Notes: a model not told the origin generated them from the sequence alone. 64,000 bases of DNA from Anthostomella pinea (GCA_963556695.1 CAUWAG010000013.1:1860001-1924000), one strand, 5' to 3'. Shown: positions 20,508 to 34,294, counted from the first letter of the stretch. Made by a program: numbers and translations.

Positions 20508-23500
20508 CGCGCAATCGAACTCGCTCTACTTCGGTCTTCGCTGCAACGGTTCGCGTATCGGTTAAGGGCTTCGCCCGGAAACTTGCGATATTTTGGAGGC
20601 TTTCTTTCTTCTAGGACTCCAAGTTCTTCGCGAGCGAGCGGGCAAAGCGCGACTAGGTCGCCCGTTGCGAAAGGCCCGAGGGGCGCTGCCCGGCCGCTAT
20701 CACTGCAGTCCTCGTTACCCTCTTGTCTGGTCGGGTGTTATGGGGAAAAGCGAATGAGGAAGTGAACAAGGAAGGGAATGGGGAAGAGCGCGAGGGAAGA
20801 GCGCCCGCGAGCTGGAGATAAGTACGCGACGGTGACTGGCATCGAGACTGCCTGCATGGAGGCCTGCTTCGCCTAGTGCACGGCGAGCCAACATCGCCGG
20901 TGCAGTGTGTGTACAATATGAAGGGGGTGTGCGGCGGGAAGACTGAACAACTCACATAGAAGCGAAACGGATTGCGCGACGGTGGGAGCAGACTGGCTGT
21001 GAGCAAACTCGATGCCCAAACGAAATGCCGTTTCCAGAATCGGGTCGAGGAGCCTTTTCTGGCAGGCACGTCAGTCACGTGGATCTTAGTCAGCGATGTC
21101 GACCGCTGTCCGCCCCACCCCAGCAGACGAACCTCCGGTATCAGGCTTATTTAAGGCAGAGCGGACGGGATGCCAAGTTCTCCTGATCCTATGGTCGTAT
21201 GTGCCAGGGTCCCTTTTTTTGGCTTACATATACTACGTGGTTGACTGTGCTACTCTGCCCCAGGAGAGCACCAGTGGTATCCCATTGAGCCTCAAACCCT
21301 TTCTTTTGGGTGCTTTTGGTGGTGAGCAACGACTCACCCCTCTTACCCTCAATACACGTCAGTCGCAAATCCGACGAGAAAGCCGATATTCGGCTCTTGC
21401 TCGATTATTGAACATCTCCAGAGCGAAATGGGCCATATGAGAGTCAGCGGAATAGGCCCCTGGATCTTTCGCTGGTGACCCGTGAGGGAAGGGCCATGGT
21501 ATGAATTGAACATTCACGGGAGCTAAAGGGCATGAAGGCCGTCTCCCACGGTAAGTCCGAGTGGTCTGGTGAAGCGAGCAAGTCCTCTGAGTTCCTCACT
21601 ATTAATGATTCAGTACTAGTGTTTCTTGCGTGCCGGCGGCCGTCTTATTCGTTGCCGCTACCATACTGGGCGACGGATGCTACAATCACCCTCTAGCCCG
21701 ATGGAAAAGCATGGTTGCCGCGACGACTCAATCCACCAAGGAGCAGAGGACGAGATTCATGAGAATAAATCACTGGAGGCTCGTCAAGTGGCGCTCGAAA
21801 ACATGTGTGAGCATACCGTACCCAAATCTCTGGCAAGCTAACTCTGTCTAGATCCTGACCCCTTTCCATGTCCATACCTTACCTACATGTGTGCCTCAGA
21901 TCGGATATATAAGTTACGCAACTGTGATCTTGTGGGCAGTCCTCGGTATGCCAAGGCCGTAAGGAGTGCTCGACCAAGGTGTACAAGATCGACCAGTCCT
22001 TTCGTTCGGCTTGTGCTGTGAAGATTGACACAAGGCTGTTCCTGAACGAAGAGCTAGGTAGTCTGAAGAGGCAGACCAAATGGGCAACGTTGGTACCCAG
22101 ACTTCCTGCTTTCGAAACGAGTCATATCGCTTCTGGGTATTCTTGCCACCCGCCAACACGGCGTATACGACCACCTTGCGTTGATTGTAGGGGCGTACGG
22201 CTCGGCAATAGGGGTATCTGAACTACATGGATCGTGACGACGGGCGACATGCGCGGGCTTTTTGACGATGGCAGGGCATCATAACGAGGTGGTATAAAAT
22301 GATATCGACTTATACGCCGCGCCAAGCCACACCACTGGGACCATCGTCTGCCAGTCATTCCTTAGCGAGGATCACATCGCCAGCCGTACAGCGGCATAAC
22401 TCTTCCGAAGATCGCTGCAGACCAGATGAATAAGGCCGACTGGCTGACCCGAGTGCCCGGTTCGCCGAGTCGGACTCAAGCAGCTGGCGCCGACGTCCTG
22501 GGTGGCCTGTCACCAACTTCATGACTGGTCCAACTATTACGTCGCAGCCCCTGTGCATCGTCAACGCACCAACGCCATCTGCCTAGAGTCCAGTCCATTC
22601 GTGGTCGGGACTGGTGATCATACGCGGTGCTTGTAGGCCACAACTTGGTGTGCAGGTTCAAGGGCGTGACCTGTGGTCGACACCGCAGCTGGCACATCTT
22701 AGCCATATAGTTCATTACCAAGTCAAGCAACATGCAAGGAGGCCAGGCTATAAGCGAGCCTTCACGCAAGCTATCCCGAACATTGGAATGTGTCGCCTGA
22801 CAAGCACGCACTATCCCCGACAGAACACCCTTGGTCTGCGGGAGGACCTTCCTAGCTCCCTTTCAGCCTTATGGACGACATCTTCGTTGCAGGACTGCCG
22901 ACTTAGCTGCCGAAACATCCAAGTCGATCCCTTGCTTCATGAGCGTATTACTCGGTAACGATTCCCAGCCCGTACATGTGCCAACAACTCCGGCGCTCAG
23001 CAACCACTTGGTTCGAGCAATAGTCGTTGGATGGCTGATAGCGATTGCGAGTTGACGAATAGGTTTTCTGAATCAGCCAAGACCAGTGAATGAGCGTCGC
23101 GGACTCATCATCGACCCTTACCTTGCCCAGCAGAGACAGCAAAATGTAGTGAGATCTGCCCTCTCGACGACGACTCGCGGACGTTCTTTCGGCATGGAAA
23201 ATACCCGCTCGCTTCCGAGACATGTGCGCCGAGTTCGCCCAATCAAGGAGCCAAGCCTCTGAACTTCCTTTTCCCGACACGAGGTTTCGGTCGAATGCAT
23301 TGGAAGTGAGCCATCGAATCGGTCTCGGCCGGTGGCGCTGCTGGGGTACGTAGCCAAAGAAGCCTGCGTTGGGCTTTACTTTTGTTCTCCGCTTCAGCGT
23401 CAGGGAAACGCGGCCAAGAACATCCATCCCTCGCACAACAAGTGCGGGAGGAATATCTCGGTCAGACGGAGAACCAGAGATCGGTCTTGAAAGGTTACGC

Positions 23501-25604
23501 ATGGCCTAGCCCAGTGGGCGCACAGCCTGTCATTGGCAGGATATGAGATGCTGGCGGGATTCGAGATCTTAAATGGCTTGCAGGCGGGAGCAGGGGGCAT
23601 CATACGGCAATACTGAGAACTTGAAGCTACAATATCAGAGCGAGTCAGTAAAATCATAGCATCCCCCGGCTACTACCAGTGGTCCGGCTACCTCCTTGCT
23701 GCTAGGCCAACTGCTAGGTTGTTAACTGCTAGGGATGGCTCGACAACGGTTCAACCGCCATTCGAGAGCTCGGTGTCGATGCAAACACGAAGCCCAATCA
23801 GATGGCTCTTGGCTCTATCGAGGCACTTCTTTACCCACCCCCACACGTACCTGAAAGCAATTTGATCCACGGCTATCACGCTGCCACGGTCGCATCGCAT
23901 CGCGAATCGTGATAGCGACAACGCGAAATCTAAGTAGACCGTGGCTTAATGCTGCTTACTAACAAACTCCATACATTGAGGCTACGCTCGCGCTTGTAAA
24001 TACCTGAGGTTTTCGCGTGATCGTGATTATGATTATAATAATAACCGTTAGCTGCGAGTAAGTATTTTTTTCTTCCTGCGGCTTGTGGATCCCAGCCAGT
24101 GGATCCAGCCACCAGTACCTTATCGGATCTCCTGTCATCCAGGGCGTTCTACGATAGATAAGGTTACCTGGGATGGCTGCCCCAGGTGACAGGTACCAAC
24201 CCACTGTAATTTATGTATTTATATACTTCTCGGATGGGATCCCTTCCCGTCCGAACTTAACCAAGCACCAACCAGAATACAGATCATCCCAACCAAGACT
24301 TGTGATAGATCTCCGTTCTGGTTCCGCTACCACAAAGGCACAGGGCTGGCCCGCGCCAAGTATAAAAATGCCCTAACAGCTAGCTTAGAAGCTCCCGCAA
24401 AAGCCCCTAAGCTAGCCGCAAGCATCTAAAGTAATAGTCAAGACGATATGTGCTAAACCTGGCGATCTGATTGGCTGGGTTAAGTTTAGCTCTCTTTTTT
24501 TCCTTACGGCGAAACCGCGGCAACGTTAGCGCTATAGTTGGTTAAAAAGTAGCTCTAGCATAATGGCATATTTGGCTCCGGGACAAAAATCACCTTTGGA
24601 AACCTCAGGCATAGTAACCACACTGACTGCCCTTGTCGACTTCGGTAGCGAATCAACCATTTCTTCTTTTTATATATTACCCGCCGCGTAGACACTAGCC
24701 GTTGCTGGTATCTATCCTGTCCTCCTGCGCCAGCCAACATCTACGATCGAGGCTCCCGTCGCGTTGGTTAAGAGATTTATAAGTACGGTACTTTATTTAT
24801 CATCTCCTCGTGCGACCTCATCTGCCTTCCCTTGCGTCTCCCTCGCATAAATAGATGGTTGCACAGGTGGCACATGGCTAAATGCCCAACGAGGTGCCGA
24901 CGCTGACCCCTCACCGTGACCACCACGTCCGACTATTCGAGCTCTCTTGTCCGTTCATGACAGACGAGGAGCTGGCGGAGCATCCATCAGATATCATCAC
25001 CACCTCTCCAGAGTCTTCCCCGTCACGTGGTTTTTTCTTCTTCTTTTTCTCTAAGCCTCGACAGGTTGATGTTGGGCCTTGGGGAGAAGCTGCGCCCAAA
25101 ACTCGACTCGTTCTACCTAGGTACCTAAGGTTAGTACCTACCTACGCAGCTAAATATAGCGAGCGCTACTGCTGCTAGACCTGAATAGATTGCCTCTGGC
25201 CCTCTGCCGGGCAGATAGTACATCAACATCGCCGCCGCAGGCCTTGTACCATTCTGTTCCTAGCCTCTACCGTCACAGTCGCATTTCCTACGTGCCGTCA
25301 GTCCGTCAGTCCGTCTTCACTCGATCGATACCTAGGGACCGGCAGATGAGAGGCTCTGCTGTCATACTACCTACTGGTATACCATCATTGCATCATTGCA
25401 ACCATCCCCAGCTCAACTTGGAACTCGTGCTGTTGGTGACACAATCGACGTGCACCTCCCCATGGTCACCTGAGTGCCACGAGTTCAGAACTCAATGAGA
25501 CCGGTCAAATCCGCTCACAATTCCCAATTCCCAATTCCCGCACTGCCGGTCGGCAGTTCTCGACCCAGCTCGGGCAAAGACGCAAAGACGCAAAGAGGAC
25601 AGCC
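20508..25604. other. 5-kb region without supported genes
   Basis: Numerous open frames occur (the longest is at 22948-23502 on the minus strand), but none shows a domain, a targeting signal or consistent splice structure. The segment 23.9-24.8 kb is richer in A and T and has a ragged texture like decayed repeat DNA. The last 700 bases, with CT-rich runs, form the 5' flank of the Zn2Cys6 gene. If the DUF3435 remnant marks a mobile element, its outer edge should lie in the left part of this stretch. Confidence 0.4.
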
Positions 25605-27768
25605 ATGGATTCCTCCTACCAGCCCGGAATCCCACACCCGCACCCGCACTCATCACCAAACTCATCACTTTCATCGGCGAATGGGCGCTCTGCGTTATTT
25701 AATGCGAATGGCCTTGGCTCCGACACGTCCAGTCAGCCGCCCCACCCCTCGCCCGTCATCTCCTCTGCGGGCACTGTCGACTCGCGTGCGCCTCCGCCGA
25801 CGGTGCCGGCAGCTTGCCTTGGTTGCGTGAGTCTCGATTATTAGTATTTGTCTCGTTCTTCTGTAATAATGCTGACTTGGTGTTTTCTCATGAAAGAGGA
25901 GCAAACATCTCAAGTGCGATGGCTTGAACCCGTGTTCGCGATGCAGGAGCAGCGACTCGGAATGCGTCTACATAGCTTCTCGTCGCGGCTACAAAGGCCC
26001 GAGAAGAAACACGGCTCACAATCCGAACAAACGGCATGCTTCCGACTCTCCGCCCTCGGTCGCCGGTGATAACTGCCCCATGCTCCTGGGCGCGCAGGTC
26101 GCAACGCCCGCCGCGTCCGCCATGGCCGCATTCCACCCGGCCATGGTGATCCCGGGCACCCCTGGATCTGCTTTCGCGGCGACGCCCGGCTTGAACACTC
26201 TTCAGCTGTACAGGAACTCATTTTTGGATGGTGCCAGCGGGGCAATGGTTGAAGCCAACCCGCAACCGCGGCCGCAGCAGACCATGCCAGAACGCTGCAT
26301 TGATTCTTTCTACTACAACTTCTATCCTGGCCACCCGTCCGTGCTGCCAAAAGACCACCTTCTGAAGATGGCCAAAGACACGAATCTCGAGCATTTACTC
26401 GCCGCTATGCGGTGGGCTGGCTCGCTGTATTTTGATTCTGGCCCATCCCGGGCCACCTTTTTCGAAGAAGCCATGCGGCTGATCTACGCTCCAGAAACCC
26501 CCAAGGATGGCTTCCTGGTGCAGGCAATGGTCATTGTTTTGATAGGGCTTGATGGGAGCTGTCAACAAGAAAAAGCACGCGATATACTTAGTGACGCCGA
26601 GCAGATTGCGATCGAGCTCCATCTCTATTCGCATACCTTTGCCACAACGCACGGGAACAGCAATCCCCGGCTGGAAGAGAGCTGGCGACGGACATGGTGG
26701 GACCTGTTCGTGGTTGATGGCATGGTCGCCGGGGTCCATCGGCAGACAAACTTTCTCCTCTTCGACCTTGTCGCCGACGCCGGACTTCCATGTGAGGAAC
26801 ACGAATACGCCGCAGGGGTACGTTCGACCCAGGGAAGGCCCAGATCCATGTTGGCTGACTTACTCACTCGTGACAGAACATTCCCCGGCCCATGTCGATG
26901 GAAGAGTTTGACGATCTGATATTCTCTGGAGAAGAGCGGGAACCGTCTTCATTTGCCTACCGCGTGGCCTCGATCCGGAACCTCGGGCGAATGATGCGAT
27001 TGCCCAACACCGGCTTCCCGAACGAAGAGAACGTGGATCGGATCGAGTCTCTGCTATCCAACTGGAGAATGCATCTGCCAAAGTCGAAACAGCATAGCTT
27101 GAACAAAGACTGTCAGCTGGATGAGATGATGTTCCAGGCACACATGATCAACCATGCGTAAGTCTTGTCTTTTCCTATCCCCCATCACCCCCCGAGTTCT
27201 GCCTCGTGTTATGCTCCAGAGGCTAAGACGTGGTTACAGATGTTCGATCATCCTGCACCAACCTCTCTCGCAACTAGACTCCTCGCCCGCCCGTGAAGTC
27301 ACCGCCTGTGCGCCCCACCGGGCGGTCTCGAGCGGCGACGTCTTCAACATCCACACGAAACACATCATCACAGCGGCCTGCGGCATCAGCAAGATGGTGA
27401 CGTACAACGTACCGATAACGGGCCACACGCACTTCTTCACCTGCGTCCTAACGCTATCGTCGATCGTCCATCTGAGCAAGTGGGCCCTATACTTCCTCCA
27501 AGACGAGGACGACCTGCGGCAGCAGATCCGCCTGAACATCGGGGCGCTGAACAAGCTCAGCCACGTCTGGAAGGCGGCCAGTAGGGCGTCGGGCCAGGTC
27601 AAGGGTGTCGCGCAGGAGATATACCACGCCCGGAAGGCGCAGCAGACGAACGCGTCGTTCTGGGTCGGTTTCACGCAGGAGGAGATCATTGGCAGCATGT
27701 CGGCTGACGAGGGCATCATGAGCGAGATCAACCTGCTCGGTGGGATCGAGCCTCCGAACCCGATATGA
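25605..27768 (+). CDS. Zn2Cys6 fungal transcription factor
   Basis: Four exons, 25605-25826, 25897-26817, 26877-27157 and 27240-27768, join in phase to give 650 residues. The binuclear zinc cluster has Cys at 71, 74, 81, 87, 90 and 97 (ACLGC, RSKHLKCDGLNPCSRC, SDSEC). The first intron splits it right after the second Cys, a common position in this family. A basic linker (RRGYKGPRRNTAHNPNKR) follows. The central region (about residues 200-390) carries the Fungal_trans regulatory domain, with YYNFYPGHPSVLPKDHL and ESWRRTWWDLFVVDG. The protein should bind DNA in the nucleus. No gene cluster around it shows what it controls; the nearest gene downstream is an ABCG transporter 2.4 kb away. Confidence 0.9.
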
Positions 27769-30218
27769 GCGGTTTGGACCTATTTCGTTGCTTTAGTATG
27801 GTGCGTCCGAGGGGGTTCTTGTTGTTCCTGTTGGATACTGGAATTGAGCTGCTGGTGGCGGATCTCGAGTAGAGAGGATTTCCTCCATGGACTGGCGTTG
27901 GGACAGGAACCACGTCTTTATGAAGTGATGGGCAAGGGAGTAAGCATACATGTTGAGATGGATTGGAGGTAAAATACTTTGATTTTTTTGGAGGGATACC
28001 GTATTGCTCGTTGGGAGAGTCCTACAAATGTGGCTATAGAACTGTATCATATAGCCTGCTCTTATCCATACGATAAATACAACTTGGCATACATGTACTC
28101 TATCCTGCAAAGTAAAGACATCACATCCGGAACCGTCGTCTCATTGCTTACTTACATGTGCCCTACCTACCTTACATGTAGGAGGCGGTAAGCAGGCAGA
28201 CGAGACCCGACCCGACGTGATCTGACCTCAACCCCCACCCCCATGCAGTCTCTGAACATTCTGCATTGACCCATCCAATCAAGCTCGTGCGCCGGCGTGA
28301 ACAGTCCGTCTTTTCCTTCTCACACAAGCCAAAACCTCCAGTCCAAGCAGCTCTACGCGGGATCCACTGGAGAAATCGGCGTTCACACTGCCCGTACGCC
28401 GGCGATCAGCGTGGCCAGGTCCCCGGGTCCCCTAGCGGCGGTGGGTCCCGGCCAGCCCTAATTGGAGGGGACCGGCAGCCTGGGTTGGGGGTGCAGATCC
28501 CTCGATCCCCCAGTTTACAGGCGAGGTCGCCGTCCCTACGTATGTACAAGACCCCTGGATGTTGTTGTTGGTTTCGAGATCCCCGGGCTCAAGAGGATGG
28601 GACGGGAATGGTTAGGACTACGGGAATGGATCCTTCGAGGCGGGTTGGCGGTTGGCGGTTGGCGGTTGGGCGGTTGGGTGGACGAAAACAGCAAGCAGCC
28701 TGTGTTTCTTCAGGGGGTCTTCCCTCCTTTCTCCAGCGGGATGTGTTCGAGTCTCAGGGGCCGCATATACGTGCATGCACTGTTGCATGTCGTTGGTGTG
28801 CTGGTGTGTGACCGGGCGTGATACAGTCAATACTGCTGTTGTTGGTGTCTCGTACATATCTATGTAGCAGTCGACTGCTGCAGTTGCATCCCGAGACTTG
28901 ACTGTGCCTCCGGTTCGTCACGCTGCTCTCCCTTCACGACGTGATAACGTGATACGTGGTCGATTATGGGCTCGGCAGGTCTCGTGGTGTTACAGTATTG
29001 GAGTCATCACCTGCAGTATTACGAACGGCTACATATGCAGCAACTATCATGTATTACCTACGACGCTGCTCGTTCTCGCAAGTTGAAGCAAGCTGACTGC
29101 AGATCCAGTCTGGAGTTCGTCGTTGGATCCCGAGACGGCAGCACGGACAACTTTATCGCTGCGACCCATGCTAACGAAAGTCGTCGGCACCGAGCTTCCT
29201 CTCCTCCTTCCTCCAGGCCTGACTTGTCCCTGCGATATCATGAACATCTCGGCAGCGAATACATGATGGTTGCTGCATAAGGATTACGATGGACGTGGCT
29301 CAGACTGGTTGATCTCTTTAGACCGTTTACGTTCGCCATCTCACTTTCGCCAGCCACCAGATCGTTCCCGTTCCCGTACCTTTATCGCACAACGTTGCTT
29401 CATCGTTCGCAGCTGCTGGCGCCATCAGCCTTACCAAGGCAGCGCCAATGCAGCGGACACCGCTAGGAATCTTAGCTCACAGGCATGAGGGCGCTGTTTC
29501 GAGCTCAGCACTTTTGGAGAGGTTCCGCTTATGGACGAGTGCTCGCCGACTGGAGACTAGATCTGCCTCCGCCGGCATCTTGCAGGTGGACCAAGATCCC
29601 GAGAGTGGGACGCCGGGAACGCCTCCATCCAACCTCAACCCGGTGATCAACAGGGGTTGACTCCTGCCCTATTTCGTAACATCGTTATTATTATCTATCC
29701 AGCTGGAGTCAAGAAGTCCCCTGTCCGTCCATCCGCTTCGGCGCCGAGCCAATCATGAATCCTGTTCCTTCCACCGGGCTTCTCTATGCCTGGGTCTTGA
29801 TGGAGTGGTATGTGACATCCTTGATCTCACTTCGCCCGCCCATCACTTAGTAAGAGCTCGAGAGGTGCCCAAGTGGGCACGACGCTACGGCTTATGCTTA
29901 CATTGTAAGGGAAAAAATACTTGTGTAGGGGGGTTCCGCAAGGTCAGAACCTCCGTCACCTATCCTTTGTTAGAACCAACCCAAGGTTCGATTTTCCGCC
30001 GTCGTTTCTTCGTATACCTTTCATCACGCTGTGAGAGGGTCATCTTCCCAAAAGAGATCTAGTCTTGAAGCAAATGATCTTTGCGAGAAGGGACCTCCTT
30101 GTAAGCACGAGGCCGTCGTTGGTCTAACCAAACGATACTTATATCAAGACGATACCTCGACGCAGACACACGTTGACCCATCCTGCGATCCTCTGACAAC
30201 TCGGTCCAACATACAAAC
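27769..30218. other. Intergenic region
   Basis: No gene is supported in 2.4 kb. Contents seen are a short tandem repeat at about 28636-28680 and CT- or G-rich promoter-like sequence before the ABC transporter. Open frames such as 28266-28811 are of biased composition, without motifs. Confidence 0.45.
28636..28680. repeat. GGCGGTT heptamer repeat
   Basis: About five units of GGCGGTT, with small variants (GGCGGGTT, GGCGGTTG), follow one another. This is a simple repeat with no coding role seen. Confidence 0.7.
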
Positions 30219-32416
30219 ATGTCAGGCAACAGCGCTGAATACGCCGCGGCGCCCGCGAATGCCCGGAAGGAGGCACCAAGCGCGATGACATCTCAACCTG
30301 GGACCAACCTGGATATTGAGCAAGATGCCGGTGGCGACATGCATTTGCTGAATAGGACGGTTTACAACCTGACTTGGAGAGGTGTGACTGTTACGGTCAA
30401 GGACAGGAAAACCAAACAGCTTCGTAACATTGTCGACAATATGGAGGGTATGGTGGAAGCTGGTCAGTTCCTTAGAACTTGTCTACTGCCTGTGCCGGCC
30501 TGACATGTTCCATAGGGGAGATATGTGCGCTGATGGGACCATCTGGTTGCGGAAAGACGACGCTGCTCAACGTGCTCGCCCATCGCGATACCAACGCCCA
30601 AAGCGTATCCAGCAATGTTCTCGTCAACGGCTCGAGCGTACCTCTGAGCACATTCAGGAACATCAGTGCTTTCGTCGAGCAGGAGGACTCGTTGATCGGG
30701 TCGCTTACTGTCCGAGAAACGCTAGACTTTGCAGCTCGACTGTCGACAAACTCGAGGTTCGTCAGGCCCCAGAGATCGTTCACAGTCCATGGCTAACAAC
30801 TTAGCAGTGTCCTGTCGTCAAGTGAACGTCTTCATCGCATCGGCAGCCTGCTTGAATCCTTCGGTCTGCGAGGGCAGGCCAACACACTCATCGGCACCCC
30901 CATCCGCAAGGGCATCAGTGGTGGTCAGAAACGCCGTGTCGGTGTCGCCAGTCAACTCATCACTAGCCCCAAGATCCTATTCCTCGACGAACCTACGAGC
31001 GGCCTCGACTCCGTCGCCAGTTGGGAAGTCATCAACTACCTCCGCAGTGTGGCTAGACGGAACAATTTGATCGTGATCGCCAGCATCCATCAGCCTTCGA
31101 CATCGACCTTCAACCTGTTCGACAAGCTGCTGTTGATGTCCAACGGCAAGCCGCACTACTTCGGTCCGGTCAGCAGCGTAGCAGACCATTACGCGCAATG
31201 CCAGTATCCCATCCCGAACAACACGAACCCGGCTGAGTTCCTGCTCGAAATGGTCAATACCGACTTCACCATGAACCCGGCCTACGCCCAACAGCTCGTC
31301 GAATGGCTACAGAACTCCTGGGAGAACTCGGCGCAATGTGCCTATGTCTACAATGCTATCATGTCCGCGGAGCAACAGGGCTACGAAGCTGTCTCCGCCC
31401 AGCTTGCGGCAGAGATCCAGAGACCCAGCCGATTGAGCCTGATCGCTACGCTTTTACATCGCTCGTTCGTCAAGAGCTACCGTGACGTCGTCGCGTATGG
31501 TATCCGGGTAGCGATGTACACTGGCCTTGCGTTGATGATGGGGACGGTGTGGCTGCGACTGAACACCCACCAGACCGATATCATCCCCTTCACCAATGCG
31601 ATTGTGAGTTGCTTCAAATGCACTGTCAGGCTATATGATCAGGACTAACATGTTTTTCACAGTTCTTCGGCTCCGCCTTCATGTCCTTCATGGCTGTTGC
31701 CTATGTACCCGCTTTCCTTGAAGATCGGCAGCAATACGTGAAGGAGCACCAGAACGGGCTCTACGGCGCGACCGAGCTGATCGTCTCGAACTTCCTCATC
31801 GGCCTCCCATACCTCTGTAAGCCAGCCCAACCCACCTCCAGACGGGATCTCGTGGGAACAAAGTCCCCTAACCTCCATCGTAGTCCTTATCTCGATCATC
31901 TTCTCCCTGATCTCGTACTGGCTCTCCAACTTCGCGCCGACCGCGAGCGCCTTCTTCACGTGGGTCATGTGGCTGTACCTGGACCTGCTGGCGGCCGAGT
32001 CGCTCGTCGTGCTCTTCACGGCGCTCTTCCCCAATTTCGTCATCTCGCTCGCGCTCGTGGCCTTCGCCAACGGCCTGTGGATGAGCGTCGGCGGGTTCCT
32101 CGTGCAGCCGACGATCCTCAACGTCTTCTACAAGTACGTCTTCCACTACTGGGACTACCAGAAGTGGGTCTTCGAGGGCATGATGGTCAACGAGTTCAGC
32201 CGCCGCGTCTACGAGTGCGCGAAGGTCCCGGGCGGGGGCTGCGCTTGCATGTACCAGTCGGAGCTTGCGGACCAGTGCCAGATCACGGGCCAGGCTGTGT
32301 TGGATCAGTTTGGGTACGAGACGGGACATATGGGACGCAACGTCGGGATCATGCTGTCTATCGTGGTTGGTTATCGACTGGCGGCTTGGGCGGTGCTTAC
32401 ACTCAAGAAGAATTAG
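30219..32416 (+). CDS. ABCG (WHITE-type) half-transporter
   Basis: Five exons (30219-30462, 30516-30756, 30805-31603, 31663-31816, 31884-32416) join in phase to 656 residues. The nucleotide-binding domain comes first: Walker A GPSGCGKTT at residues 89-97, a Q-loop region (SAFVEQEDSLIGSLTVRE), the signature ISGGQKRR, Walker B with D-loop ILFLDEPTSGLD and the H-loop SIHQPS. The membrane domain follows, with the first helix near VAYGIRVAMYTGLALMMG and later segments FFGSAFMSFMAVAYVP, LISYWLSNFAP and VVLFTALFPNFVISLALV. A Cys-containing extracellular loop (CAKVPGGGCACMYQ) precedes the last helix, as in ABCG proteins. The NBD-TMD order and length fit a half-size transporter that dimerises. The substrate is unknown (lipids, sterols or xenobiotics in relatives). 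Confidence 0.93.
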
Positions 32417-32755
32417 GGTGTGGCGGAGAGGATTATGGACATGTATGCGTACGGCCTGGTTTCCTAGTCTAAGAAGAGAAAGCGGTATCGTTAGAATTCA
32501 CGGCGCAAGCAAGAAGACGTTCATCATCTCGGCTTGCCATTCCAGTGATTAGCAGGAATTACTTTGGAACCCCAGGAAACCGTACGGTGCCACCATGGAC
32601 GGCTTGCTCGCGTCTGATGGATATCATCAACACTATGGTCCCACGTGTACGGCATTTCAGACCTGGCCCAGCTAATGCACCATTCCCAATTAAAGCTTGA
32701 AGCTTGAGAGAGCTACAGTAGCCGTTAATGCCGACGCTTTCTGGAGCAAACTGGA

Positions 32756-34294
32756 TTATGTCACCGTCTTCCGCCTAGGCACAATCGACATCGTACGCCG
32801 CCGTCTCCTCGGATCCAGTGCGCTCACTCGTCGACCGCTCCTCTTCCGCTCCACGCTCTTATCCTGCTCAGCATTGAGTATGACCTCCTGGAGAACCCTA
32901 AGGACGTACTCGTCCGTCTCGTACACTCCCTTGTCAGGCATCGTAGTATAAAAAGCCGCCTTCCTAGTGGCGACGCCATATTCACACGCCTCCAACAGAT
33001 CCACCAGCGAAGGCCGGTCGTCAGGGTCCGCGCTTGTGCACAGGTAGATAAGGAGGCGCAGGTCATCCTCGATGGCGACGCTGGGCGCGTCGAGCTCTCG
33101 CGGCGCTTTGGTGTTGATCGTGCGTCCTTTCATCGTCACGTCTCGCCCGTTTGGGTGACAGATCACGTCTTCGCAGAGTGCCAGACTGCACATCAACTAG
33201 AGGGGGCGAAGAGACAAGGTCGTCAGCCGTCATCGATCCATGGTTCAGTGTGGCCTGGTAGTTTCGGGCGCACATACCTCTCCTATTGCGAGTATGTTTG
33301 CCTCGTCAACATCTCCGTCGTATGATGATACGGCTGAAGAGTCGTTGGGCATGCTTGAGAGTGATTCCACGCTATCGTGCTATAGTCAGCAACCGTGAAA
33401 CGAGAACAACTTGGACATCTGGGGCCATAACTGCATCTCACCCTTCGTTTTCATCCAGTATGGACGCAGAGCCGAAGTCGATGAACTACCGTAATCATTC
33501 GTCAGTTGCGAGGCCACGGGGAGATCTGGGTAGGCCAGCCAACCTTCACGAGCGGCCCAAACGTGTGCTCCCGATCGCCAGTGGGGACTCCAGCCAAACA
33601 GACGTTCTCGAAGTGCAGGTCGCCGTGTACGACTCCGGCGGTGCTTTCTTGTGCCGGCGGCGTGGTCGGAAGCACTTCTCTTCTAATGGCCGCGTCCTGC
33701 TGTCCACGAGGCGGATGAGCCATGGCTATGCATGCGCGAACAACTTCACACAAAGACCAGTCAGCACCACCACCACATAAACAAACCTTCGAGCCTTCCC
33801 AGTACGGGCCCACCACGAGACTCACAGCAGAGGAATATGTTCCACAGGATGTGGTTGGGTATAGGGATCAAGCGATCCTGGAACCTGTCCACCATGGCCT
33901 TCAACGTCCCATGCCCAACATATTCCATCAGCAGACTGTCTCGGCCGGCTATCTTGACTCGGCCCGCCTCCGCTAACTGCACGATATGCTCGGCACCTCG
34001 CAGGATATCGAGGACGCGGAACTCCCTATCCACCAGCAGATCCGCCATGAAGCTGCCGCCGGGGGCGCTCGGGCCCATGTACTTTGCGATGAACTGTCCC
34101 ATGAACATGCCGTCTGTCGGCGACCACCTGTTGAAGAGGAGCGCGCCCCCGGAGAGACCTTCTTCGCCGAAGTGGGCGACGTACTCGAAGCCATCTTTCT
34201 GGGTGAAGTAGTTGACCACCGCGGAGGCCTGCTTGCCGAGTCTTCTTACCTGTTCGGGACGCGGCGGTATGGTCCCTAGCCAAGACCCGGACAT
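32756..34294 (-). CDS. Protein-kinase-like protein, five exons
   Basis: Exons at 34294-33826, 33743-33550, 33485-33442, 33371-33278 and 33196-32756 join in phase to 413 residues. An N-lobe-like region carries GGALLFNRW and an E/D-rich helix. The catalytic loop HGDLHFENV (His196, Asp198, Asn203) and the metal-binding FIDFGSAS (Asp224) are both intact, so activity is plausible. The C-lobe includes LCEDVICHPN, DDLRLLIYLCTSADPDDRP and a basic C-terminus rich in Arg. The HGDLH form of the loop is typical of fungal-specific kinases distantly related to choline/aminoglycoside kinases. Introns of 53-82 nt carry normal fungal borders. It lies tail-to-tail with the ABCG gene. The substrate is unknown. 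Confidence 0.75.

Noticed and set aside
22948..23502. 184-codon minus-strand frame in the gene-poor region
   Set aside because: No ordered domain, no splice structure and mixed composition; overlapping frames are as long.
24540..24780. Retroelement protease-like peptide (ALVDFGSES)
   Set aside because: A single short motif with stops around it; too little to call an element.
28266..28821. Two overlapping frames of 119-181 codons
   Set aside because: The region is a G-rich simple-repeat neighbourhood; both frames have biased composition and no motif.
31868..32329. Minus-strand frame opposite the last exon of the ABCG transporter
   Set aside because: It is antisense to a membrane-domain exon with proven splice phase; its charged repetitive composition is a shadow effect.
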